NCBI GenBank assembly: GCA_009767595.1
Contig: VSDK01002196.1
Location: forward strand, 346,451-410,450
Direction of reading: 5' to 3'
DNA: 64,000 nucleotides
DNA from: Symbiodinium kawagutii
Lineage: Eukaryota > Sar > Dinophyceae > Suessiales > Symbiodiniaceae
Made by a program: the position numbers and the translations under genes. The notes beneath the pieces were generated by a model that searched no databases, was not told the DNA's origin, and saw nothing but the letters and a program-made list of their open reading frames with translations. The first letter of the stretch is position 1. Every line of letters begins with the position of its first letter. This document shows positions 23,297-34,726 of this stretch, in pieces.

Positions 23297-25716
23297 ATGG
23301 AGGATTCTGTGCTGTGGTTCTGCATTGTGACTCTACTACTGGGCTTTGCTTTGAAGTTGATATTCCTTGCAGTCTCCCTGTTTTCTGAAAGATCGTCCTT
23401 TTCTCTGCTTGCCTTGGAAGCTAAAAGATCCGTTTTTCAGCACTGGCGGTGGTGGAAGCAGCCCCTGGATGGACGCAGTCAACAGCAACTGGACCAGACA
23501 CGTTGCAGCTGGACCCGTGTGCTCTGGCGCCTCGCGGCGGCCATCGCCATGTTTCGTCTCATCGTGCGACAAGTGCGCGGCCGGGAGGACACGACTCCGT
23601 GGGACTGGAACTGGAGCATAGTGGCCCAAGCCATCTTTGGACTGGTGCTGACTTCATTCCCTCAGTTGATCAATCCGAGATGCCAAGATTTTTGGTACGT
23701 GGTCACTCGCACTGTTGCTTTCATTCCCTTTCTTGGGGTGATGATGGGTTATTTGTTGTTTTGTCGCTGTTGTTTTCTTGAAGAATGGAACGCATGGATT
23801 AATATTGCAATGCGTTATTTAAATTCTTCCTGTGTGAGTCTGGGAGTGGGTTGGTGAGTCTGAGAGGATGTTGAAACCACTGATCAGGTTGTTATGGTGA
23901 CAATCGATGCTTCTATTATCGCCCAAGCTCTGATCGGGGGCGTTGTGCTGGATGCCCGGGACGCGATCACTTTCTTTTTCGCGGGGCGCTTCATTTATGC
24001 CGTGTTGGCCAAACGCACTCGTTGCGTCGTGTTTTGCATTACGATGCACTTGCTGCAAGCAATCTACCTTGCCAGATCTTCAGGGGAGATGGCAGGAACA
24101 GTTTACTCCGGTGACGCAGTTCTGGCGTTGTTTTTGCTGATGCTTGGGAGTATCATATGCGTCCGGAGGCTGTTGCGGGAGAATGTTTCCCTGAAAGTGG
24201 ACTTGCATGAGAGGACTGTGGAGCTGGGCGCCGTCTCTTCTCTACTGACGGCCTGCTACGATGCTGTTTTTGAGGTGGATGATGAGTTGAAACTCACTCA
24301 GGTTCCTGAGAGGCAAAGTTTATCAAAAGTTCAATCATTTTTTCCTCTGCTAAGTTGCTTTCACAGTGGTTCAAGAACAGAAAAAGCTGAGGATTCGCGA
24401 CAGCTCTCTTCCATGTTGTTGTGCGGGCCAAGACCTGGGGGCTTTTGTGGGGAAGCTCTTCTTGGATTCTTTTGTGAGAGAGATCAAGCTCGGATTTCCG
24501 AGCTTCTGAACGGCGAAGGCAGGTCGGTGGTGGCTTTGAATGCTGACATGTTGGATTCGGATCACAACCTGGTCAAAGTGGAGCTGTTCAGTGTGCAGTT
24601 CAAAAATCTTGCAAATGAGACCTGCTTTTTGATGGCTGTGCGCGAGATTCAGCACTCCGAACTTTGTGCACAAGCGGAACTAGGCGTCCAAGTGGCACAG
24701 GTGCCATCGCAGATTTCAGATATCTCAATCTCAAATCAAGATGCAGTGGTCGCAAGTGATGAGACTTTGTTAGCGGTCTTCGACTTGTATGACTTTGAAG
24801 TTTTCAACATGAGTGGCAAGTTGCAGCAGCTGTGCCAGCAGTACCTGAACGTTGCAATTCCTGCTACTTGGAGAGCAATAGTGTTCTATGGGCCAAGACA
24901 AGGGTGACACGGTTGGTTCTGGAGTAGATAGAGTTTTGTCCCTGAGGAAGGACAAGCAAAGCCAAGCTACCTTAAGACGTCCTGAGACTGGTCGATCATT
25001 TGGTTTCACAGCAAAACCACCACGAACATTGCAAGACTGAGAGGACATTCTTACTGAGACGTGATGCTGCAGGTATTCGACTGTGCAACATAGCCCTCCC
25101 CGAACCGCCCATAACTGCCACATCCCCAAACTACACACCGTTCAATGTTGGTAACAGAACCATTCTTCCAGGCCCCAAACATCCCCATTCCTGGCGGCTT
25201 CAGGATGACATTCTGGACATTGCCAGCCACGACACCCGGCTCTCTCTCAACAATCAGTTGCAGATCTTGGTCAACTCTTTCGCTGCGCATGCGGATGTTG
25301 AAGACGGAGTGGATTTGCCAAGTCATTCGAGGACTGCGTGTGTTTCCTTCAATTTCTTGGGCCTCTGGGAAGCCAGAGGGTCTTTGAAGATCGAATATGA
25401 TCAGGTCTTAGAATCCTGGGTGGCAAGCATGGTTATCGAGAGAGTCCCTAGCTTATCCACTTTGACCTTGAAAAATCTGCAAGATTTCAATCGAAACCCG
25501 GTGGAAGGGCCACCTGAAGACATCCATAGCCATTCCTTCGGCGCTGCTGCAGCCGCCCTGGGCCACACTCCACGCAGCCTTCGCAGCTCCAACTGCTCCT
25601 GCCGCAGTTCGCGACAAAGTTCCAGGCGTAGGAAGCGGAGCCGCGTTGCGGTGCCTAGTCAGTGCAGTGGCAGATGCGGCAGCATTTGTGATTTGCACCC
25701 GAAACTTCGCCTCTGA
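23297..25716 (+). CDS. Multi-pass membrane protein with possible PAS-like sensor region (3' structure uncertain): join 23297-23833, 23888 to about 24900, about 25000-25716
   Basis: The start ATG at 23297 sits in ACCATGG. Exon 1 encodes hydrophobic segments near VLWFCIVTLLLGFALKLIFL, WSIVAQAIFGLVLTSF and VVTRTVAFIPFLGVMMGYLL. A 54-base GT-AG intron (23834-23887) joins it in phase 0 to exon 2, which adds two more spans, including DAVLALFLLMLGSIICV. A soluble region follows with a PAS-like stretch: LLTACYDAVFEVDDELKLTQ, later KVELFSVQFKN and a closing MAVREIQ. A similar layout (membrane domain plus PAS) is frequent in dinoflagellate predicted proteins; a signal-sensing role is inference. Exon 2's frame stops at 24905-24907, and a further open segment (25000-25716) ends in a Ser/Arg-rich tail. 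The junction between the two is unresolved. The gene occupies the place of the missing PB1 copy of U3. Confidence 0.6.
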
Positions 25717-25959
25717 GGCACCTGGGAGACGTAGTGTCACCAGGTGTCGCCTCGGTTTTTGCGGGGCATTTTTTGTTGCTAAGTTCATGACACCCAGTTC
25801 AGCGGACATATCTGTGTCATCGCTGGCTTGTGGATGAATGGCCTATCATTAATACATGTGTCAATATACGTGATCATAATAGTTGCAGTTTGCGTATGCA
25901 TATATATACACAGTACATATCAATATATGATATGTGTGTTTTTTCATTTTATTCACATA

Positions 25960-26219
25960 TCCATGTTGCGGATGCTGGTAGCGCCAGCAATGCTTTTGGC
26001 CGCAGGAGCACAGTGTTTTCAGTGGACATGGCCGGGATGAAACAGCCAATAGCATGTTGCACCGGCAGAAGTTCAGGTGCGGAAAAAAATGCATTGCCTG
26101 GGCTGCTGCTCAGGCACAATGTGACACAGCCAAAGACAGGGGGTCTCCCAGTGCGGACCTTGCATCAGAATGAAGCAAGCATCAGGTTGCATCTAAATCC
26201 TCTGACTATCCATTATTAA
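25960..26219 (+). CDS. Possible terminal exon of the membrane sensor gene
   Basis: A GC-richer open segment ends at TAA 26217-26219 and encodes a natural-looking peptide containing RRSTVFSVDMAGMKQPIACC and LPGLLLRHN. A plausible acceptor is the AG in GCCGCAGG near 26005. It could continue the gene at 23297 or be an independent exon; the connection is not established. Confidence 0.3.
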
Positions 26220-27280
26220 GCATGTTCAACCATTGTCAACCATTGTCGCTGGCTAGTTACAGTACCAACATGTACCCGCCACCATGAAGCATGATAAATG
26301 TAAACCAGCCATGATCAGATCAACCAGCATTGATAAGTAATCATTATCAACGAGCCAGATCAGATCAACAATGACCCATGACCAGTATGTTTTTTTCACC
26401 ATGATACCATGTACATAAATATGCACACTCTATCATGGCTGCTCAACAACAGTTCTTACACACAGCAACTACCATGCTTTAGACATGGGATGTCATAGGT
26501 GGTCAAATGGTGAGAACCTTTTTCACTTCATAGAATTTTCAGTGCGATATCATCGTACACAATGAATTTTTGTCATTAGCATTCATTTGGCTATTGGTCA
26601 TATTGTGACCATTCATCATTGGCATTCATTTGGCTCATGGTCATACCAAATGAAATGAAGAATTCAAATGTCGCATTGTCATCATCTTGCCATCGTGTTG
26701 TCATCGTTTTGCCATATCACCAGTCAGTTGGGTAGTCAGTTCCCATCTCAATAACAAGCTATTATCCCTTATTATCAACCATTAGTAAGCATTATTCGCC
26801 ATTGAAAAACCATCATTCCCAAAAGTTTGGACAACCCCATCTGATGGTTTCTCAAAATACGGGTACCCCAAAATCATCCATTATCTACCATCTTTTGTAA
26901 TAGAACCCATGTTTTGTGATAGACCAACCATTTTTTACTGGTTTGAGAAAACCACCATTGAAACCATCGAGCAAGAACAGCCCCATGACATTTAAACCAT
27001 CATCTGTTCTGAGAAACACCCACATAACATCTGCTTCCTAGATGCAAACACAATTTATTTTGAGAAGTGGCGGCTCAAATAATTTTCAACAATAAACCAA
27101 TTCAACCATTTTGGGGTTCCCTATTTTGAAAAACACCCATATGGGTCTATGATCAGCCATCATCAACCACTATAATCCCTTTTAAACAATATAAAACCAT
27201 GGTAGTCACTGAGTCACGAACATATTTACCTATGACATCTGAACCTTAATCATCGTCTCTGTTCATCATTTGTCATCCAG
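26220..27280. other. AT-rich, repeat-rich non-coding DNA
   Basis: It contains CAACCATTGT-type short repeats (26225-26245) and a near-duplicate GGCATTCATTTGGC-type phrase (26570-26640). No ORF worth calling. Confidence 0.5.
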
Positions 27281-27394
27281 GCCACGAGCTGGGCTTGGAT
27301 CGCTGGGCCGGATGGAGGACATGGCGGAGCCATGGCGCAGCCCAGGCGCCTGACGCCAAGGGGTTCAGCTGCTGCAGGGGAGCTGGCCCAATGA
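27281..27394 (+). CDS. Possible exon, hypothetical
   Basis: After CCAG (27277-27280) a distinctly GC-rich frame of 37 codons, Ala/Gly-rich, runs to TGA (27392-27394) and contains GPDGGHGGAMAQPRR. A second frame is also open across it, so the reading is ambiguous. Array homology (U3) starts just after it. Confidence 0.22.
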   Translation, partial: ATSWAWIAGPDGGHGGAMAQPRRLTPRGSAAAGELAQ

Positions 27395-27399
27395 CATCG

Positions 27400-30300
27400 A
27401 ATGATTCGGGGTCACTTGGCTTGTTATTTTAACAGGGTAGTTTACACAATGACATTGAATGATGCGTGGGAAACTTGGTTTGTCATTTTGCTGGACATTG
27501 ACAAGTTTGGTGGTTTTTTGCTGGACACTTCAAATTGTGTGGAACAAAACGGGGTGCCCCTGAAATTCTGCATAGTTCTGGGTTTTGCCTCAGATGCTAT
27601 CGATGTTGGAGTCGTCCTGACGACCTAACGTTTCCCTCGAGGGTTTCCAACAGGCAGGCGCTACCCCTGGGCATATCTCGGCCAAGTTTGGAAGCTTGGA
27701 CCGTGGATGACGGATGGAGGTTGCATCTAAGGAGGCCATGTTATGTGGTGATTTCTCAAAATAGGGGACCCATGGGGCCCCAAAAGATTATTACCATAAG
27801 TGGTTATTGGAGAGAATGATATGGAGGGTCCCCAATGTGTTTGTCAGCTCTCCTAGAGTCCAAAGTCAGGCGATCAAGAGCTGGATGGTTTGATCCTGTT
27901 TGGTTTTTTGGTTTTGGGTTGTATTTTGCAAGAAGATCTAGGGGGTGAAACTTGTTCAAGATGTCTTGGGATCGCGCTTGGATGAAACGTGTCCAGAAGT
28001 ATTGGCACTTTCAATAGATTCGAGTCATTGGACTCTGTCATGTTTAACAATTGGCATCAGCAATTGGTCTTCCGTACTCCATCCCAGTCCACAGCGTGGT
28101 TGGAGTTGGGAAGGTTCAATATTCCAATGTGGTTTGTCCGAGTTTCGTGGCTGTCAGAGGCTGGTCAGTGTCTTGGTTGACAATCTTGAGCATCATGATC
28201 CAATCGTGATTTCTTTGAACTGGGATTTCCATCAACCAACCAGCACAGACAAGGGATGGCACAAGGGTTTTCATCGCGGCTGGCAAGGTCCCAGGTTGCG
28301 ATTCAAGAGCCCCGACAGTTTTGAGAACATCCAATCCCACCTACGCAGCCTCTTTTCAGCGGAGCTCCCCCCGCAGTGAGTCATATGGGTGTGTCCATCA
28401 ATGGTGGCACCTACTACCTGTCCAAGAATAACCATTATCTATAGGGAAACCTACCAGCTATGGGGGCACACCATTTATCGACAAATCCATATCGTGCATC
28501 CACCCAAAGAAGGGTGAATGAACACATCATACCATTAAATTGCAATTGATTCGCTGGACTGTTTGATCAAAAGGGCCTGGTGATTGTGTCAGTTGGTGGG
28601 AAATAAGGTGAAACAGTCTAGTTCAACCTCATAGAAAATTTGGCAAGGGTTCTGTGGACAACTTTGGATGTATGGATGCGAATCAGCCCCCTGATTTTTC
28701 CTCCATTGCAACTGGCTTCCCTGCCCAAATTGTGAGGCAACGACCCCAGAATTTGGGCGACATTCTTGCCGTGCCAGCTTGCAGTTGCAGGCGGGTTTTG
28801 CATCGTTGAAATATGTTGGTCAGTAACATAATGAAATATGTCGGTTATAGATGAATAGTCAAAATAGTTCGAATATGTTGGTCATGAAAGATGTTAATGA
28901 TTTTTAACACTCTTGAAGTCTGGCAATTTGATCGTTCACATCTTTGGACTTGGGGATGATGATATCTCCATCTTATAACAACCCCTTGATAACCAACAGG
29001 TGATTTTCATTAAATCATCATCATGCTTATTTGCTTGTCCTCATTTTTGGTACTTGCAGATGGCGTTGTTCCTTCTAATCAAGCTTTGACAATCTGTCAA
29101 TTTATTTGACTTTCAGGTTGCGATGGATCCCTGTCACGACCAACCCTTGACAATAAAACCATGCTTATCCGAGTCTTTCGGACTTCCTGTATACGTTTAG
29201 TTCCTTTGGATAAACAAACTTTGGGAATCAGTCAAGAGTACATTGATGATTGGTTTATCTGCCTCTTTTGGATTGCTTGATTCAGAATTATCGCTTTCAA
29301 TCAAACTGTGAAGCTTCTCAAATATGTCATTCAAGTAATCGTATGGTTTGATCCTCGTGTTTTGCGCTTCGAGATGTTGTATTCTTTCGGTAACTAAGCG
29401 TTTATTCACACCTGCGGCTTTATTCAAATGCCGCTGGCTGTTTATCATTGCCCGTTCAACTTCTAGATTCTGTACGCACTGTTTGATGAGAAATGTGATG
29501 ATTACTCTATGGTTTATGAAGTTGTGTTTGTTGGTTAATCATTATGTGTTTGCAGATGTTGTTTGATCCTACGGCTAGTCAAACGTTGAGAACAAAGCAA
29601 TCTGTTATTGAACTTGGGTAATTTGTTTATGCTCGTCTTTGAACTTTCACGTTCTGATTGCTTATTTGGATAGTTACTCGTCGAGAGCTAAGGCTAAAGC
29701 CGTCTTTGATACATCATCCATGTTTCATTGGGGAAGCGGATCCACTATGACCGCGAGTTCGCGTATGTGTTCCTACAAATATTGAAGTATGAAGTATTGT
29801 TTAGGTTGGCGCGCACTAGAGTAAAAGATAGTAAAAGCATGTGTTTGATATCAGTTTGATGTCGTGATGATACCATTTACACACCCAAGCTCAACAAGTA
29901 GCAAGGTCGTATTGTCATTGAATAATCTTTTGGTGCTAAGATCGGATTTTTCGACGTGGGATCGGCCTTTCCCAGCTGCGCCATGGAGAGGATCCGATCC
30001 GTGGCTTCGTTCTGCCGACGGTGATGCAACAGGCTCGAGCTTGGATGCAGCTGATGGGGAGCGAGCCAACAAACAGGAGCTGCACGATCCAGTAGGTAGA
30101 GGTAGATTGTCTGGGATTTGTTGGTAGTTTGTCAGGGGCTAAACAATTGTTGTGATATCTTGTCACTGTTTTGCCTCTCTTTTTGATGCATCTATTGAAT
30201 CAACAGACTGATGGTGGATTCGCTTGTGGAATAAGAGATAGCAAGAGGATGTATTCGGGAAATAATGGTGATGGTACGGTGATTGGTGGTAATGTGAGGC

Positions 30301-33138
30301 CTGGAATTCGGGATTTAGTCCATTTCAATCCAGCAGCATCTGAGATGGAAAGAATCATTTGCAACAGTGAGACAGCATCAACTTTGCGATGGTGGATTCT
30401 GTGGTACTCGCAACTGCATTGTTCATTTCCAGCCAGGTTTCTGTCGTCGATATGCTGGTCTCCATGTGTCAATGCACGTGTCGCTGAATTGTCAAATATA
30501 CTCGGGATTCATTTGAATGGTTGTTTGTTGATGATGAAATGTGATACAAGTTGTAACTTTCCACTGGCGAGTAGTTCTGGGATATGTCTGAATTTGTAGA
30601 CCTCAGAGAGTTTCCCCTCATATTTCCTGGGCCGTTGCCAACAACATCGTGCACATATCCATTGTCATGAGTAACGTCAATGCTGACATCGCATCTTTGC
30701 TATCGCCTCTGTATTGTTGGCAGCTAGCCTCAAGGTTTCAATGTCAAACCTCACACAACCGAAAGATGGAAACATGCAACAACTGCTCCAGGTTCCTTCA
30801 CATGTTCGTTGCTATGGTTCACTGGTTCCACGCCCGTCCACTCATTTTCCATTGTTGTTCGATGCTTCGAAAAACCTTTACAAAACCTGTAACCACCAGA
30901 AGAACCATGTTGAGAACCCTGCAATCCCCACATGAACAGCCACCTTCCTCACAGAACCCTTCCAACCCACCAACAGCAACCTTCCAAACACGTGACTTCC
31001 CACTGCCAGCAGACCTTCTTGGAGAACCAAACCTTGGTTGAGGAGTCGTTCTTTGGCACTGCCTCGCCAGTGACCCTTCAGCGTTGTGGTCTCAGTGGGG
31101 GGCGTAGGCAAGTGACAGGTGGGGATCCGGGACGACCGAAATCTGCCTGGGATGGAAGCTGAATTGGGTCGTTAGATGATGATTGAATGATGGAATGAGT
31201 AGCTGCTAATTAGCTACTATCAACCATTTATAATGATTGATTGTCATTAGTTGTCATTGATCAATAGACACTATGAAGTAACTATATAACAGTCACTATC
31301 CGACCGTTCTGAGATGATAATTGCTGGCTAATAATTAGTCAAGCGACTGGTTGATAATGGTTAGTTGATGATAAATGATCAACTACTGTTGACATGGATT
31401 CTCGTGAAATACCATCATTGAGCACTATGAAATAATGAATTTGGGACTGACTCATCATCCACCCGCAAGCATCATTACATAATTGATTGTCATGAAGCAT
31501 TTATGTTGGTCATTATCATATCTCGCAAAACACTACCGAGCAGATTGTGAAGGGATATCACTTGGGGTATCTCCCCTCATCCCGTAACAAGGCAAAAATC
31601 CATTGCGCGCTTCTTACTTCGAGCAGGGGCCACTTATGAGTCATCACTTTGACTCTTAGCGTTTAGGAGGATACCCCAAGAAACCACCAACGATAAAACG
31701 TAATTAACAAGTCAAGGAGATGAAAGCCATGAAACCATGAAGGCTGGCTACATCAAGGTGCACAATTCCATTGACTGCTCCAGATCTTCATACGCCCCAA
31801 TGAGGTACATTATAAGGGCTCTTCTGTAAAACTCCCAGGATAGATAACCATTCCGTATAGAAGGGTAAAAACCATTTGACAAGAGATAATGACCATGGCC
31901 ATAGTCAGCGAAATGATAGCAATCGCCTCGCTTTTGTTCACTTCGGATCTGCTTAGCCTTTGGGAGGTGGGCTCGCAGCTCAATGTTGGGGGTTCCATGC
32001 TGACCATAACCATCTTTGGGGTCTACAATCCGTGTGCCCGCAAGACAGAAGCCATAGGAGTGAATCCACCAGAATGAACAGAGTCCAACAGATGCGATTC
32101 TCACCAGAAGTTCTGAAGATTTCCAACCCCTTGCCCTCTCAAAGTATCTGAGGTAGCTAGCTGGAGAGAAGTCTTCGAAAAAGACCAGGTGCCAAGTTGA
32201 GAGCTCTGAGATGTCGGATGTTGGGGACGCAGAGCTGTGAGGGCTCCATGATTTGATGGTTGAGCAGCTGAATGATTCATTTGGTGGTTTTTCAAAATAG
32301 GCAACTTAAAAAATGGATGTTTTATTACTGAAGATTGTTAATATGGGAAGATTTAAGATGATTTTCAGGGTACCCCTATTTTGAGAAACCATAAACCACC
32401 ATTTGGTTCTTGGAGTAGATGGATTCCCATGCGGTGCTGCTCCTAACCGCAATCCGCAAAAGAACAATCTTCAAAAATCAGCCAGAAATCATGATGTCAA
32501 TGGGGGAAAAGTTCCATCCTCAGAAATCGACTAGAAATGATCATCATTTAGACATCGCATTGGCATGATCATTCATTCGGCTATCTCAATTTCGACCAAC
32601 CTCATCAATGGGAAATCTCAATGATTGGTCGAACTAATTGAAGTCATCACAATGCTGGGAGATGACCGAACTAATGATAACCAAGTTATCACCATGGGAT
32701 ATTTCAAAGTACCCGAAGTGCTGGCTAGCCCTCTCGCCGTTAAGATGGGAGCTACTGCAGGCATTCAGCTCTCAAAGCCACCTGCTCCTCGAGCCAATAC
32801 TGCGCTCCGTTCTTCCTGGATCCATGTCAACTGATTTCAACTTAGTGCAAAGGCATAACTTTTGTAGACTGTTGGGAACTAATAACCATTAGTCATTGCA
32901 ATCATGATTAACCATTAATCACTGTAATTACCATTATTTGATCATGATTCACCATTAGTTAATGATCATTCACCATGTAACTAATGACCATTCATTAACC
33001 ATAAATTAATGCCTTTTAAGCACTGTAATCATGATTAATTCTGAGGAACTCAGTAGCTTCTTGTTTCTGAATCAGTCTTTGGCACAAATGATTTGATTAT
33101 GACATTTCTTCCCTCTCCACGGAGTGATTTCCCCTGAG
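27400..33138 (+). repeat. Array unit U3, without PB1 gene (approximate bounds)
   Basis: Spacer homologous to U1, U4 and U5: 27530-27720 (compare 8760-8960), 27860-27900 (9015-9050), 28010-28100 (9171-9240), 28730-28805 (9760-9850), 29110-29140 (10430), 29560-29620 (10915), 29940-30000 (38380, 47490), 30770-30840 (39090, 48200) and 32150-32280 (40770, 49790). The last block immediately precedes the PB1 gene in U4-U6. Frames 27945-28379 and 30171-30599 are not preserved as protein in sister units. Confidence 0.65.
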
Positions 33139-34726
33139 GTTCTGCCGGAAGAGGAAGGCAGAACCGAGCCCTTCAAGGAATTGGCCTTCCGGGAAAGCCG
33201 TTAAGCTCACCTTCCGGGAGAAGGATGGCGCAACAGCCACTCAGACTGTGACGTGGAAGCCACATGAGGAGAGCTTTCGAGAGGTCATCGCAAGGGCAGC
33301 CATCCCGGGTCTTGAGGTCTCCTGGAAGGGCGCAGATAACGTCATTGTCCAAGAAGATGCCTCGGAGAGTGGCATCCGAAAATTTCTCGTGAGAAACCAT
33401 GGCCGCCCAAAGCCTCAGCTGCAGGCGGATCGGTGCTGAATTGGATTTGTGATATTTGTGATGGGTTTATTCCAGGCATTTTACCATGAAGGTTATGTAA
33501 TATCCTGAGCGAAAAGTTCAATCCATCAGTATGTTTTAAGTGTTTTAAGTAGCTTCATGTGGCTTCCTATTTTGAAATGATGGTGGCATGCAAGACCCGG
33601 CCGAACGTTGCTTGCAGTTTTGACCCAAGCTGAATGTATTAGCTGTGAGGTGGAGTGGAGCCTCCCAACGATCCTGGGGATGTCCCACAGCCAAGCGGCC
33701 AAAGCTTGGTTTCTTGGAGATGGAGCGGCCACGGATCAAGCTGTCACAGAGGCCAGCTGGCTGCTAGCATGAACATGTCCTCCTTGTTTGAATGGGTTTG
33801 GTAGGGTCAATTTTTGATCGGTCTTGCACGACTGCGAATGGAAATCCAGTGTTTTGAGTGTGGACTTTCGGGAAACGGATCGAGCGCCATTGGTTTTGCC
33901 TGATCTTTCAGCTGAGGCGCAGCAGAATGTGGAGAAGAATGGTGGAAAGATCACTGGCAACTCTGGTTCTGGACCCTATGTCATTGAGCATAAGGGATAC
34001 TCGAAGGACGCATGGCCGCAGGCCGTTGAGGGCTTGAAGTCTGAGTTTGGGCTTTCAGAACCAGAGGCGCAAGCCTTATTGAACGCAGCCCGACGGGAGG
34101 AGGGGAAATGTCAGCATTTCCAGCAGACAACCAAGGGTAAGAAGACAACTACAGCGTTCGTTGCCTACCACACCATTTGTCAAGATGACCAGATTGACTT
34201 GATCTTTGGCAAGTACGAGGCATCCATGGAGGTGATCGGAGCTCCGCCCCGCGAGAATTGCATCCAGTACAACGGCACCAATCTCGCAGTGTGGCCCCCG
34301 GCATCACCACACAGTGTCGAAGAAGGAACTGACATGAGAGGTTTGGTGGTAGAGATTCCTCTGGGATGGCAGCTGGTGAATTCTACCCAGGAAGGTTTCG
34401 ACAACATCCGGCAGCGGGTGATCGCTCGATACCCATGGCACACGAACGTCCTGGTGACCAGTGGCCCCAATGGCCAGCTCCAAGGGTGGTTGACAAGTCG
34501 TCACGGGGATGCTGGAAACCAGTGGGTGAGGCTGGACAGCGGCCATGTCGAGAAGAGGGACCAGTCCCACTTCCATTTCAAGGCCACAAGTTTGCGCCTC
34601 CTGATTCAAGAGAAGACGGTGGCCACTCCCAAGCTGCTCAACCATTGGAAGCAGTTCGTGAAGCTGTCGGCTCAGCGCGAGTGGTCTCAGCAGCTGGGTG
34701 TGCCCCATGGATCTGTCCAGGAGTGA
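33139..34726 (+). CDS. PB1-like domain protein, array copy 2 (degenerate PB1): join 33139-33427, 33650-33751, 33917-34726
   Basis: Same three-exon gene as the other copies, about 399 residues. Exon A starts after AG at 33137-33138 with no ATG in its frame, so an upstream exon must supply the start. The basic strand (GKAVKLTF) is kept, but the OPCA position reads LEVSWKGADNVIV instead of YxDxDGD; the acidic cluster is lost while the frame is intact. Exon B (34 codons) is two residues shorter. Exon C keeps all landmark motifs (HKGYSKDAW, AARREEG, LAVWPPASPHS, GWQLVNSTQEGFDNI, AQREWSQQLG) and ends at TGA 34724-34726. Introns begin GA (33428) and GC (33752). It probably cannot pair as a canonical acidic-face PB1 and may be subfunctionalised. 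Confidence 0.75.

Noticed and set aside
27945..28379. 144-codon plus-strand ORF in U3
   Set aside because: The homologous DNA in U1 (about 9.17-9.4 kb) is open only on the other strand, and U4/U5 versions are broken; the frame is not conserved as protein.
29197..29448. 83-codon minus-strand ORF with a helical-looking peptide
   Set aside because: The homologous U5 DNA (about 45.25-45.35 kb) is divergent with no equivalent frame, and no splice or domain support is present.
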